64,000 nt of DNA from contig OX637287.1 of the NCBI GenBank assembly GCA_951799445.1, forward strand, positions 2,480,001-2,544,000, read 5' to 3'. A program made the position numbers and the translations under genes. Of the stretch, positions 37,966 to 49,202 are shown piece by piece; position 1 is the stretch's first letter, and each line of letters begins with the position of its first letter. The notes below the pieces were generated by a model. It was not told the origin of the DNA. It did not search any database and worked only from the letters and a program-made list of their open reading frames with translations. Origin of the DNA: Pseudisothecium myosuroides. Lineage: Eukaryota > Streptophyta > Bryopsida > Hypnales > Lembophyllaceae.

Positions 37966-38340
37966 AATGAAATAACCATGATAAATCAACTGTTTGAAAT
38001 TATCCGAGTTCAAATTGCTTAGACATTGATAAACAATACAATTAAGCAAAACATCAAGCATAAATTTGATGGAATGAGTGACTGCAGTGAACCTATTTAT
38101 TTGTTCATTTTCAACTGCTCCTAAAAGTGCTACGACCCCAATAACATCATCCATGATCCTACGATCCTGTTGGCGTTGCACATGTAATAGTATTCTAGCT
38201 GCATGAGTTCTAGGCAGGTTGCCAAGGTGTGCAATTTGCATCTTCACATGCACAGGCGTACTGCATCCAAGAGTACTGGAATATTCTCTATATTTGTATT
38301 GTAAGCCTCAACTTGATCATCGACTGCCATGATTGGAATA
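37966..38340 (-). pseudogene. Unrecognised possible gene fragment
   Basis: On the minus strand a roughly 85-residue open stretch reads like protein (MDDVIGVVALLGAVENE, then LNSDNFKQLIYH), with balanced codons unlike the surrounding AT-rich DNA. Upstream, a second frame (DQVEAYNTNIENIPVLLDAV) would need a frameshift to join it. I do not recognise the family. It may be an exon remnant captured between two TTAA-family fragments, or chance. Confidence 0.35.
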
Positions 38341-38584
38341 TAAAGCTCTATATGAATTTGATCTCATCTCCTATATTGCAACGCATCTATTCATACACTT
38401 AGTCGGCCTTCAATGAGCAAGTGTTGTAACCATGACTTGGGTAAATGTCTATGGCCGTTGATCTTTGGATGAAAATGGGATTGTCTACAGACTTTTAAAG
38501 CAATCTACAACCTCCCACTTTCAGAATGCAAAAAGAATTCGTACACAATGATAAAAATTTGAGGGCCCACACGTCTTGTTTTTG

Positions 38585-39133
38585 AATTGTAACCACAAAA
38601 ATTCAAACTATAAGTATTAGAGATGACATGGGAAAAGAAAACACAAAAAATATAATTTATACTTATAATGTTTGTTAAAACTATGAAAATGATTTCAAGT
38701 GTTTCAATCCTCTTTTCACATGTCAAATCCAAAATATTGATCCCCCCCAAAATATGAAGTTAAAGGATATGACATACATAACCCGAATCAATTTACAACT
38801 TTTTCAAAATCTATTCTATAATTTTCTTAAATGAATTTCTAATGTGATTTATTCTTCAAGATTTGGTGTACATGAGTGGGCTCATTTCCAAGAGCCCTCA
38901 ACACTAGAAAATCAAGATTTGCAATGAACACCCTTGCACAAAGTCTTGAATAAAAAAATTATAATCAATCATTTTCAAATCTAATTCAAACTTTCAAATA
39001 TTCATGATTTTCACTTGTTAATACTACAAAAATATTATGTTTAGGAACCAACTCTTATGAATTTCTTATATTGACGATTTTGGGTGAGTTTCCACTGTAC
39101 ATGCAAAGTTTTTTTGACACTAAAATTTAGGGG
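38585..39133. mobile_element. TTAA-family fragment, copy j
   Basis: It matches 13298-13840 over most of its length (AATTGTAACCA; ACATAACCC followed by AATCAATTTACA; CATTTCCAAGAG). It ends ATTTAGGGG followed by TTAG, a decayed TTAA. The left terminus is not visible. Its right edge abuts the hydrolase pseudogene. Confidence 0.6.
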
Positions 39134-39140
39134 TTAGAGT

Positions 39141-41134
39141 ATGCAGCTTGTTCAAGAAGCTTCACGAGGGTTTAGGAAACAGTGGCCGAGATATTTGCAA
39201 CAAGTGCCAGGCAGGGTACTCAACAAGCTCATGTCAACGCAAGCTTGCTCCTTCCGGAGTTCCAACCCGACGAAGTCGCATGAATTCTCGAACTTGACAT
39301 TGCCATCTTCCAGAGCTCACATTCATTCACTTAGACTGAAGAACTTGGAAGCTCCTTTTTGCATCTCATCTTTAGGTTTGCACATATTGGGACTCCAAAC
39401 AAAGGATCGCAATGACAAGGCGAGGGCGCCTAAGGCGAGCACCAGCACCAGCCGCAGCAGCAGCACCACGACCGCCGAAGAGGAGTAGAAAAAATCAAAG
39501 GAGACAGACAAGAGCGATGAAGAGCCCCCCAAACGGAGTCGCAGAAACAGTGAAGCGGAGCCTGAGGAACCGAAGGTGGAGGAAGAGGCGCCTGCACCTC
39601 GGGTGGTGAAGTCGAGTCGCAGCAATTTAGAGAACTCGGAGTCGCCTCTTCTGGTTTTTGCACATGGTGCAGGGGCCAATTCTTCTCACGAGTTTATGGT
39701 CAGGTATGTAGGTGTGGATATCAATGTGCCATTCATATTATAATTTTCAGTGTACTTGTTTCTACACAGATGGAGTATGTTTGTTATTGTTGAATAGGAG
39801 CAGAATTGTTGATGTAGCTGAAGGCACAATAATTCTAGTTACAATTATTGTGAAGTTTGGTGGAGGACAGCCTTACAAGCATTCTGTTTTTGTTGCAAAT
39901 AGAGAATGGGGTTAGTGTTTGCAGTTTGACTGTGAGAAAGGTTCTCAAATGTTGTCTAGTTAGGGTGACGGGTGTCTAGTTCTCAAAGCAAGTTTTGAAG
40001 CAAGGCTGTCTGACTGACTGAATTGAATGTTAAGGTACTGAGGAATTGAAGATGCATTGAGGATCTGAACTTGATCGCCTTGGAGCTTGGTTTAGGGTTT
40101 AGCTACTTTTGAGACGATAGTAATAATGTCATGATCCACTTGCTCATTTGCGTGAATACCGAAGCTAGTTTTCTTACGAAATGAGTATGTTGAATGTGTG
40201 GCAGATGGAAGAAGCTGTTAGGCGAGGTGACCAAAGCCGTAGAGGTTGTGACTTTTGATTATCCTTGTAAGATGCTTCAACTTGGACAGCCATTGCGTGT
40301 CTGGGAATTTCCTCTTTGTCGAGTCAAAAGAGATCCCTTGATGAAACCTCTTTATTCTTATGTTTTGTTTGTTCCAATCCCGTGAATAGTATTTGAGCTG
40401 AAGTTTAGAATAATAGCAATTCTTACTTGCAATGTTGACAAGTTTCTTCACTTTTCGTTTTACGTAGCAGCTCATATTCATCGTGATCCTGGAGCACTGT
40501 GTTTATGGTAGTGAATTCTTTTGTACTGTAACTTTTGTAAGTTCTCGAGGTTCCGCAGAGCAGGCGGAATAAGTGAAAACGACGAGGTTGTATTGTGCAG
40601 ATTGTGCGAATGGTAAGAAAGGCGCCCCTCCGAAGGCGGAGAAGCTAGTGGGTAGTCATGTGGAAGAAATTAGAAAAGCTACCTCACGTCATTCTGGTCA
40701 TCCTTTGGTACTTGTTGGGAAGTCAATGGGCTCAAGGTACTTCTGAGATCCACTACTGTTCATCTGAAATTGGCATGTGTATTATTTCAAGTGCATTTTA
40801 GAGGTTGAGTGTATCATCATACTGCGGGTGGTTTAGGATTTAGGCTTCAACTTAGAACATCCTCCTCGTTTTGTTGTTACTTTGTTAGATGTGTCAGTTT
40901 CTGCAAAGCTTACTAAACCCTTCATTGCAACTACGGATAGGGTGAGCTGCATGGTAGCGGGGCTTGAAGACACGGAAGTTGCTGCTGTGGTTTGCCTTGG
41001 TTATCCTCTCAAGGTATTTGTTTCTTATACTTGAAAGCCTGCAAGTGATATTGTGCTTTATCCCCCAGACAAGAAATGTAATTGCTTTGTTTCGTGTGCA
41101 GGGAACTAATGGCGTTCTTCGTGATCAAACTTTA
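39141..41134 (+). pseudogene. TEX30/KANL3-like alpha/beta hydrolase, broken by a stop codon and a transposon
   Basis: Five exons join with GT-AG splicing: one ending 39703, then 40205-40266, 40601-40736, 40941-41013 and 41102-41134. They encode LLVFAHGAGANSSHEFM, RWKKLLGEVTKAVEVVTFDY, LVLVGKSMGSR (GxSxG nucleophile elbow), AAVVCLGYPLK and GTNGVLRDQTL, matching the KANL3/TEX30 alpha/beta-hydrolase family as remembered. The enzymatic role of these proteins is poorly defined. The frame entering exon 1 starts at 39141, but a TAG at 39486-39488 interrupts its low-complexity Lys/Glu/Ser-rich N-terminus, and no in-frame ATG follows before the hydrolase core. Coding homology ends at codon TTA (41132-41134), where the Harbinger element begins; the remaining C-terminus was not found on its far side. 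It is probably a dead copy, although a start elsewhere cannot be excluded. Confidence 0.75.
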
Positions 41135-41632
41135 GGGCCACGCACATGGCTTACCGTGAGGGCCCTGTGCGCCTCCCTTCCTCAGCAGGCGGGCCCCCAC
41201 CCTGCAGCGTCCAGCTCGGATGCCGGCAGCTGCTGGGGGCCTTCCCCGGAGTGAATCCCCGCCTGGCTTCACCTGCGCAGGTAAGTCGCCGCAGGCTCTT
41301 GTCAATGCCTGGCCCGCGCAGAAGAGAGAGAATTTTTTTTCTCTCTCAACTGAGTGGATTGAAAGAACTGAGAGGAAACTGGGAGGTTTTTGGTGATGCA
41401 AACTTGGGAGAGCTTGGGAGAGCTTGAACTTCATGTTCAATTATCTTGGTATGTTTATTTGTTTTTGTAAATTTTTTTTTGTAAATGGTAGTACGTGTTG
41501 TAGAGAATGTTTCTTTGATTTTTTGGACTTTCATTTTGTGTCTAGTGTAGAATTTTCAAAGCTTTCTCTTTTTAGGTTTAATATACCAAATTTTTTTTCC
41601 TTAAACGATTTAGAAGAGTGTTGTGAGTGAAT

Positions 41633-42949
41633 ATGGAGCCGTCTTTTGTTGCTCAAGTTGTGCTCACATGGATGATGCTCTCCATGGCAATGAGCACCTC
41701 CTTCCGTTCAGAATCTAAGGCTTGGAAGGTATTAGATTTTGGTAGTGAGACTTCAATGTGTTTCCAATTTTTTTCATTGTTGTTATTGCTTGCCTCACGG
41801 AAGAAACCGAACACTTCCCGGCTCTTTTGGGTAGAGCTGAGGCAATCAACACATTGGAACTACGTGGAAAGGGTAGTGTGGAGGTCAAGTGATGAGATGC
41901 ACCACAACAAATTCAAACAATTTTATAGGATGGATTTTGGTGCATTCGAGAATTTGTTGAATATGTTGACTCCTTTCTTGAGAAGTAGATGTGTGAATCA
42001 AGTGAGGCCACAAATGGAAATCAAAAAAATCGTGGCATGTGTAATTTATAGATTTGCACATGGTCATAGTCCGGAGCATATGGCGGATCGTTTTAAGATT
42101 GGAGCTTCAACCATTAGAAAGTATGTTGACATTGTATGTGACATTCTCACGGACGAAGACAAATTATTTAGCTGTTACATTAGCATTCCAAGTGAAGCCC
42201 GATTTCTTAGTATCATTTCGGATTTTGAGGAATTGATGGGATTGCCCAACATATGTGGGGCAATAGATGGCACACACATACCGTTAGCTGAGATTTCAAG
42301 TAAAAGGGTTACATTAGCAGCTAGTGATTTCTTCAATAGGAAGAAATTCCATTCCATTGTTCTACAAGCGGTTTGTGATTCCAAGAATTTTTTTTGGAAT
42401 GTGTGTGCGGGACAACCTGGAGGAGTACATGATGGTGGACAATTCAAAGTGTCCAGCTTATATAGAGGTTTGAGAAAACGAGAGATTCTGCAACAACCCG
42501 TGGTTTTGGTTGGAGGTATTAGGTGTTCACCTTATTTGATTGGAGATGCTGCATACCCAATTTGTACGTATTTGATGAAGAATTGGAAGGCCCCAAACGA
42601 TGTGCAGAAAAAGAGATTTGACAATTCTATGAATTCCAGAAGAGTTGCGATCGAGCAAGCATTTGGCACACTGAAGAACAGGTGGAGGATTTTGAAGAAC
42701 TTTAATTCTAGAGTTGACATAGCCGCTAGAGTTACAGTAGCATGTTGTTGGCTGCACAACTATTGCGAAATGTTGAATCAACCGGAGCCTCATGTGGCTA
42801 ATGCTGGTTTGCGAAGAGATCCACATGTTAGATTTGGGAATGCGAGATTACCTGTGGCTAGGGAGGGAGATCACGCTAAGCGTCAAGGAGAAATACTTAG
42901 ACAACAATTGTACAGGCAATGGGTTTTAGAGAACTCTAATGATGAATGA
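41633..42949 (+). CDS. PIF/Harbinger (HARBI1-like) DDE transposase
   Basis: An uninterrupted 438-residue frame; the first ATG is at 41633. A hydrophobic N-terminal stretch is followed by a helix-turn-helix-like region (about 146-166, SPEHMADRFKIGASTIRKYV) and a DDE_Tnp_4-type nuclease core. That core has Asp212 in GAIDGTHIP, Asp305 in LIGDAAYP and Glu341 in RVAIEQAFGTLKNRW, the three expected metal ligands. Also present are QAVCD and QPGGVHDGGQF, typical of the family. The protein would cut at the element ends together with its SANT partner, whose gene here carries a stop codon, so autonomous movement is doubtful. Intronless, full length for plant family members (about 400-450). Confidence 0.92.
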   Translation: MEPSFVAQVVLTWMMLSMAMSTSFRSESKAWKVLDFGSETSMCFQFFSLLLLLASRKKPNTSRLFWVELRQSTHWNYVERVVWRSSDEMHHNKFKQFYRMDFGAFENLLNMLTPFLRSRCVNQVRPQMEIKKIVACVIYRFAHGHSPEHMADRFKIGASTIRKYVDIVCDILTDEDKLFSCYISIPSEARFLSIISDFEELMGLPNICGAIDGTHIPLAEISSKRVTLAASDFFNRKKFHSIVLQAVCDSKNFFWNVCAGQPGGVHDGGQFKVSSLYRGLRKREILQQPVVLVGGIRCSPYLIGDAAYPICTYLMKNWKAPNDVQKKRFDNSMNSRRVAIEQAFGTLKNRWRILKNFNSRVDIAARVTVACCWLHNYCEMLNQPEPHVANAGLRRDPHVRFGNARLPVAREGDHAKRQGEILRQQLYRQWVLENSNDE

Positions 42950-42950
42950 C

Positions 42951-43106
42951 ATTCCAATTGCATTCCATTGACAATCCAATTGCATTCCATTGACAATCCA
43001 ATTGCATTCCATTGACAATTCAATTGCATTCTAATGACATTCCAATTGCATTCCAATGACATTTCAATTGCATTCCATTGACAACTCAATTGCATTTCAA
43101 GGACAT
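42951..43106. repeat. 22-bp tandem repeat between the convergent Harbinger genes
   Basis: The unit CCAATTGCATTCCATTGACA plus two bases repeats about seven times with drift. It starts two bases after the transposase stop codon. Reading frames through it are artefacts. It may be the shared 3'-end region of the two convergent transcripts. Confidence 0.85.
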
Positions 43107-43316
43107 TTATATTACATTTTAGCAAAGCTTTGAATTCAAATGCACTTGTATATGTACATGTACTCATGGAGGAAAAAAGGCTTTTATTCAATGTAATGGA
43201 ATTTGGGATAAATCCAAACAAATCCAAATCCAAACAAATCAAATTCCATACAAAATTGGAATTAACATTCCAACAAATCAAATCCTTGAAAGTAAATTGC
43301 TAAGGAGATGAAACAT

Positions 43317-44147
43317 CTATTTAGTAGTCCCGGAAGAGTTGTTGGCCTTCAATACTTCAACAAAAATGGCCGCCACCTGCAGTTGTCCTTTTAGCACATC
43401 TTGTCTCCCCTCTCTCTCATTATCAATCAACTTCTCCGAAATGTCTCGAGTAAACTGCAACTTCAACTTCTCCATCTCTAGAATGTCCTTGGAGAAATTG
43501 TTGATGGCGGAGGCAATGGATTCTTCTCCCATAGCCAACTTCCTCTTCCCAACACTCCGATTCACTTGTCCCTGACATCCCAGTTGGTTAACCGCCTCGG
43601 TGCGTGGGGAGTGTGAAGAAGCAGTATTTTAAGTGGAAGGAGAAGGAGAAGGAGGAGGAGTGGTGGGCAAATTGCCCTGAATATCATCATCACTCAAAAC
43701 CAATGGCTCTGAGTGCTGCAAACGCACACCCTGATCTACTCCATGAGGGACACCATTGATCTTTGCAGTGCCACCAAAAATGTTATCGAATATTTCATAC
43801 CATGGTTTCCACTCAGAAGCTGGCGCTCCCGTCTCGTCTTGCTTCACCTTCTCCTCCATATATGTTGACCGCATCTTATTCCACTTGTCCCGCGTTTGTT
43901 GCCAAGTTCGTTGAGGCTCTTTTAGGAACTGTGCGTTGAGCTGGCTCGCGAATGACTCCCAGTTTGCTTTCTTGAAGGCCTTGCGGTTATACTCCCAATA
44001 CTTCTCCTCACATAAATCCACAAGAAACCTCATGGTTCCCTCCATCCACTCCCTCTTCAAATTTGAAGGACCACGGGTCCCTTGAGAACTATCCCCCCCC
44101 TCATCGTGAAACATTAAAGACAACAAACCCCCCCTTGGAACCTCCAT
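43317..44147 (-). pseudogene. SANT/trihelix-like Harbinger accessory protein gene, split by one stop codon
   Basis: The first frame (44147-43629) gives 172 residues with a trihelix/SANT-like segment at about 31-100: Trp34, ANWESFA (61-67), TWQQTRDKWNKMRSTY (81-96). An acidic, proline-rich tail follows. A TAA at 43629-43631 ends it, but the same frame reopens at once and runs to 43317, adding about 100 residues including a charged coiled-coil-like C-terminus (ISEKLIDNEREGRQDVLKGQ). Such a C-terminal helix is usual in these proteins, so the TAA looks like a nonsense mutation. Known family role: DNA-binding partner that helps the transposase enter the nucleus and bind the ends. The short form, or an unseen intron over the stop, are alternatives. 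Confidence 0.75.
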
Positions 44148-44684
44148 AATGTCACCAAGAAAGCCCTAAAAACCTAAGAGAAGCAAACCTCACAAGCTCT
44201 CTGCAAAAAAAAATATGCTCTATGGCGCAGACCCTGTACTAGAAAGAGAGAGGAAACGAGAGAGACGCTCGCAGTTGCGTGGTGCCTTCCTCTTCTGATA
44301 GGCTAACTTTGGCAAGGCCGATTCACCCTACGGGCAAAACCCTGCGGTAACCATTCCGTGAGGGCTCAGGTCTCACGAAATCTGAGGGCTGCCCCGTGAA
44401 GGCTGTTTTGAGCAAACCCGGGTCTCCGCGCCCTCATCTCCGACGTCGCACGCCCCCCGTTTGCCTCATGTGCGCGGGCCTTTTGTTGGAGCTGCAAGCC
44501 CCGGTCTTCACCAAAAACGACGAAACAAAACGCAAAAGGAGATGCGACGAGATGTGATGAGAGAGACCAGACAAAATTAGGGTTTCGCGCTTCGCGTTTT
44601 GTTCCCCACGTTCGCCGCTCTCCCCGTTCCCGTTGGGCGTCGGCGTTCCCCTCATTGGGAGCGTCGGCGTTTCCAACGCGGCCC

Positions 44685-45480
44685 ATAATAAAATTTTCAA
44701 ATAATTGAGATACCAAGAGTATTATGAAGGTACTCTTACAATTATAAATATATTGATTTCAAAAATTTCTTACATATGGTTATAACTACTAAGCTTATCA
44801 AAATGCTTTTATAATGTTTCTAAATCAAATTCACAACAAATCAAATGAAATATATGTTATGATCAATATATAATTACAATCAATATATAATTAGGTGTGT
44901 AGGTGTTATTCATGAAATTGGTCATTTACACACTCTAGAACTACTAGAAGCCCTCAAAAGCAATTTAATGGGAGTTGAAGAGTTCTCTGAGGCATATAAT
45001 AAGAGTTAAAGCATTTCTATGCTCTATGCCTTCAACTTTGAAAATTCATAAAATAATATTGTGTGAGTATTAGAAAATTATGAACAACTTGGATTGGTTT
45101 TATTTCAAGTAGCCTAACATTCTTACCCCCAAATCACTATTTGAACCATCCACCTAAGTAGTAGGGGCAAAAAAAAGTGGTGGTTTTAGGTGCTTCTACT
45201 TTATTGCGTCATGTGCCATTGTACAAATGTAACAATCAACATGTTTTTTGGAGGCAAAATTTTGCCAACTCAGACAGGTTTGAACGTGTTAGACTCCATC
45301 CCTCCCAAATTGCGTCATTGTTGTGAAGGCTTGTGGTAGGTATTTTTTCAAAAAAAATTCTAGGGCTAAAGATCTTGTCTTGCTTCTCAATACTCAAATC
45401 ATTGCTTAATTGGGCTTGGACTCTAGCAAAGTTAGTTGTGAGGACGCTCTCGAAGAGCTGAGAAATGCGTGTGTATTGAT
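44685..45480. other. AT-rich spacer between Harbinger and copia elements
   Basis: No gene was seen. The missing C-terminal exon of the hydrolase was looked for here and not found. Confidence 0.55.
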
Positions 45481-45666
45481 TGTTGGTGAACGTGACTTCA
45501 CCTTGATGTTTGTTGTATCATTCATTCATTGTAGATAGACAGATTTATCATTCATTCATTATCCAATAATGTGTACTTAAGCCTTGCGCTTACTCTGTAA
45601 TAAACACTTATCATTTTTAGTATGTATGTATGAGTTTGGGTATCATTGTCTTTGAGTGTATTCACA
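45481..45666 (+). repeat. Copia 5' LTR
   Basis: Starts TGTTGGTGAACGTGACTTC and ends GTATTCACA. It contains ATAATGTGTACTTAAGCC and AATAAACACTT, the latter a possible polyadenylation signal. It matches the 3' LTR without gaps apart from 16 substitutions. Confidence 0.9.
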
Positions 45667-45678
45667 TGGTATTAGAAC
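45667..45678 (+). promoter_or_regulatory. Copia primer-binding site (tRNA-iMet type, mutated)
   Basis: TGGTATTAGAAC directly follows the LTR. The usual copia site complementary to initiator methionine tRNA is TGGTATCAGAGC; 10 of 12 bases agree. Confidence 0.75.
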
Positions 45679-45849
45679 GATGTTATGATTTGAGGAAGTT
45701 TGTCTTGGTGATATGTGTATGATCAACAATTATTTCTTTGTTTTAGCAATTTCAAGTAGCCGATTTAATAGAATGACAATTTCTCTTCCTACTCTCTCTA
45801 TAAACAAGTTTCTTCCGTTATCTTTTGAGGAAACTAAACGTTACTCACC

Positions 45850-46600
45850 ACACACCTAGCAACATGTCGAAAGATAGGCTGGTCCCAGAGGAAGCAAAAC
45901 TCATCAGCTCATCAAATTTCCACAGGCTATGGAAGTAATTGATTACACAAATAGCCAAAAAGGAGAGACTATGGTCAATTTTGATTGGCAGCTCAACCTC
46001 TAGTCCGAAGACACTCGTTACACAAAAGACACCCGTTACAAACGATCAAAAAAGCGATGAGACTTACAAGGATAGATTGGAACAATTGATGTACATTTTG
46101 ATGATGTGCATCAAGCCTACACTCTTGGCTCAACTCATTGAGTTTCAAGAACCAAAGAGTCTCTGAGAGTTGCTTTGTTGATTGTTTGAGATCGATAATG
46201 ATAGTCACAAATTCGATCTCAAAAATAGATTGGCTTTTATTTCATTCTCAGAGAACTTTGCAGTGGAAGTCTACTTCTCACAATTTAAACAAACCTTGGC
46301 TCAGTTGTTGGCCATAAGCATCAAAATTGAAGACTCAGATCTTGTACAAATTGTTATAAAATCTTTGTCAAACAATTTTGACTAGCTACTAGTTACAGAA
46401 CTACACTACTGTAGTTCAGACAATTTTCGTATGTTGGATCAATTGTAGGCTCGTTTGATGCTAGAAGAGAGCAAGAAACAGTAACAATCTAGAGGCAAGC
46501 GACTGATCTCACAACCAAATGATACTGAAACTCTTTACTTTCGAAACAGCTACTCTTCTCACCAAGCTGGTCAATGTGAGTCCTCAAATAGCACTTAGAA
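45850..46600 (+). pseudogene. Copia gag N-terminal remnant
   Basis: Frames at 45939-46166 and 46182-46385 read like a decayed copia gag (YKDRLEQLMYILMMC; FSENFAVEVYFSQFKQTLAQ; IVIKSLSNNFD resembling the gag ILSSLP-type region). Stop codons and frameshifts break it repeatedly. It breaks off near 46605, where the interrupting sequence begins; the zinc-knuckle part resumes past 51900. Confidence 0.65.
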
Positions 46601-49202
46601 CTCTGAGTATATTTTTTACGATTTATTGTTAGTTTTTATTGTCAATTTATGCAAAATAGCATGAATTAGTTAGATGAGAGGAATTTGGTAGAAGTCCCTA
46701 CCATATTAGTGAAGAGTCTTCTTAAAATTGTGGAAAGCAAAAAATACTCAGCATTTCCATATTTAGGTCTTAGTTAAGTGTCTTAGAGTCTAGATTAGCA
46801 TTTCTAAGAAAAGTGAGGATGTGAGAGTTAGCCAGTTCTAGTATCTTGTACATGTGAAACTCATCCTACAGAGTGTAGGTGACAACTTGGCTAAAATATA
46901 AGAGTCTATTTTTAGGTTTAGAAGTGTCTAGATCCAATTCATGAGGAATTTGGATTAGTTATGTGAAGTCTTGCGGGTAATTATGAATATGAACCAAAAT
47001 GCAAAGTAGAAGAAAGGCGAGGTAATTGGAGCTTACAGAAAGGTGCTATTAGGGTAAAAGCATGCCAAAAGGTCAATACCGAAGCTAATCATCCATAACA
47101 AATCCCAAGAGTTGCTAATTTTAGCCTCCTTATGCCTAATGCAATCGAAATTTTGGTTTTGCCTTTAGCTTTAGAAAACTTCTTAGAGGTTACCCAAAAA
47201 ATTTCGGGATTTTACAAAACTCCACGAGAAGTCAACTGCCTTTGAAACTGATGGTAAATTCATAGAAATTATCTAGAGTGCAGTAAAATCTTACTAAAAA
47301 TTAGGTAAATTTTTTGTAGGCTAAATAAGCAACCTATTAAGTTTGAAGACTTTCTGATAGTCCAAAGTACCAAAATCCACAACAACATTGAATTTAACAA
47401 GAATTTACAACATGGCAGCGGGTTGACCAACGAATGAGGAGCTAACGATGTCCAAATGTCACAAATAAGGAGTCTTTTTTTACTCTCATGAACCTTCTAG
47501 ACAACCCTAGCTAGTTAATTTCTTTGAAAATTGCAAATTCCAAGAGTTGAAGTTTTGACTTTTCTTTGGAATTACCATTAGTGGTTTTTACAAGCATAAA
47601 CAGTTGAGAAGTAGGGAGTCCCTAAACTTAATTGGGTCTTTTGAATGCGATGGCGCAATTGGTTTTCAATTTTGAGTTGTTTTCAAGAAGATAGGAAGAG
47701 TTCAGCAATAAGTTTTGACTTTTTTAGAGTAATTAGTGGTAATTCTAAGTTAATTTGCAAAATATCTTGGTGAAAATCGAAGATTGGATTTAGTTAAGAT
47801 TTCAAATCTTTCCTTTAAAAGCTAATTTAGATTAAACTAAGAATATTTGGAAATATCTGAAGATTATTTACGAAATATCTCAAGGTGAATTAAATTAATT
47901 TCTTAAATATCTTTGGGAAAAATCTTAGATTTTATTTGGACAAGATTTCTTTGCTAATTAAGGCTTGTTCTAAATTTTTTTTAGATTAAACAAAGATTAT
48001 TTATGAAGTATCTTAGGGTAGATTAGAAAATATCTTAGGGTTAGTTTTTGAGTAAAAGACAAAATATCTCGTGGTAAACCTAGGTGGTGAGGCCTTCTAA
48101 CAAGTATATAAGGTCCCCCTCCGAGGTTTTCTGCAATCCCATTTTGATTATCGTTACTCTGTTGATGTGTAGAAGATCCACACTTTAATTTGCTTGCTGA
48201 CATGTTGTCAGAATTATCTATTTAGGCCAAGAGACGGCCATCTTTTGCTCGAATTTGCTTTCTTATAGTGAAGGATTTGGTTTAAAGATGCGGGGTTCCC
48301 TTTAAAGCCAACAAATTACACTAAAAACATATTATTGGGAGGTTTAGTCCCTCAAAATCTGATACTATTGATAAGATACTATCAATTTTGTGATTTGTAA
48401 CAGAATTTGAGTTAGAAGCTTAAGGCGGTGAAGCTTGACTTCACCGAAAGTTTCTAAATTCAAAAATCCAACCAAACTTTGTTGTACAACAGAGTTTGGT
48501 ATGATTAATTCATAAATTTCAGTTAAACACTATCATATATATCTCATTTAGGGCTTAAACTCTTGGATATTTTGGAAAACATTTTAATCCTTAATTTTTA
48601 GTTTAAACATTGTTGTGTGTACCTCAGTTGAGGATTAAAGCACTTTTGGAACAATTTGGGACCGTTATATACAAGTTTAGCCTGGGGTTGCCCCTGCACG
48701 GCGAAGCTTTGATCTCAAAACTAATTTATCTTTAAAGAATCTTGAAGGGGAAAGAGGTTATTGGGGCAAGACTTAGCTTGTTGGGCTATTTAAGCCCCAA
48801 ACCACACTAAGTGGCTCCCTTTTGTTTCGCCTAAATCAAGTTGTTTTTTGTACTCATTTGCCAAAGTTATGGATTTTTAGTTTATTTTGATAGTTTAGTC
48901 TTTACAAGAATTAGTTAGTTTCTTGGAAAATCCCCAAAGACCCTTAGTTAGACTTGTTTTGCTTTAGTTATTCTCCCCAAAACCCAAAAACCGTTAGTTT
49001 GAATTGCTTTTTTAGATAGTTTCCTAGAAAGCCTTAGATTTAGTTTGAATTTCATTTGCTTTCCAATCAACCCAAAAAACCCATAAAAATTAGCATTTAG
49101 TTAGATTAGAAGTGAGATTTTGAGATTGATTAAGTTCTTGTTGCTTTAGTCTTATTTATTAGTTTATTTTTTCCCACATTTAGTAGAGTTCAAAAAATCG
49201 AG

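Larger units (their letters stand above)
41135..44684. mobile_element. PIF/Harbinger DNA transposon, two convergent genes
   Basis: The 3.55-kb element carries a rightward DDE transposase (41633-42949) and a leftward SANT/trihelix-like accessory gene (44147-43317), the standard two-gene PIF/Harbinger layout. The left edge is set by loss of hydrolase coding homology; the right edge by a sharp change from GC-rich to AT-rich DNA. The terminal bases are GGGCCACG and CGCGGCCC, complementary at seven of eight positions. The expected 3-bp TWA duplication is only partly visible (TTA on the left, ATA on the right), so the ends could be off by some bases. GC-rich subterminal regions probably hold the promoters. 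Confidence 0.75.

Noticed and set aside
39323..39679. Serine/leucine-rich minus-strand frames opposite the hydrolase first exon
   Set aside because: They are antisense shadows of the low-complexity Lys/Glu/Ser-rich plus-strand exon.
42883..43281. A 132-residue minus-strand frame with repeated NAIEMS/CNW-type text
   Set aside because: It is the translation of the 22-bp tandem repeat and of the transposase antisense, so it is an artefact.
44366..44716. Minus-strand frames at the right edge of the Harbinger element
   Set aside because: GC-rich subterminal DNA with no domain; more likely the promoter of the SANT-like gene.
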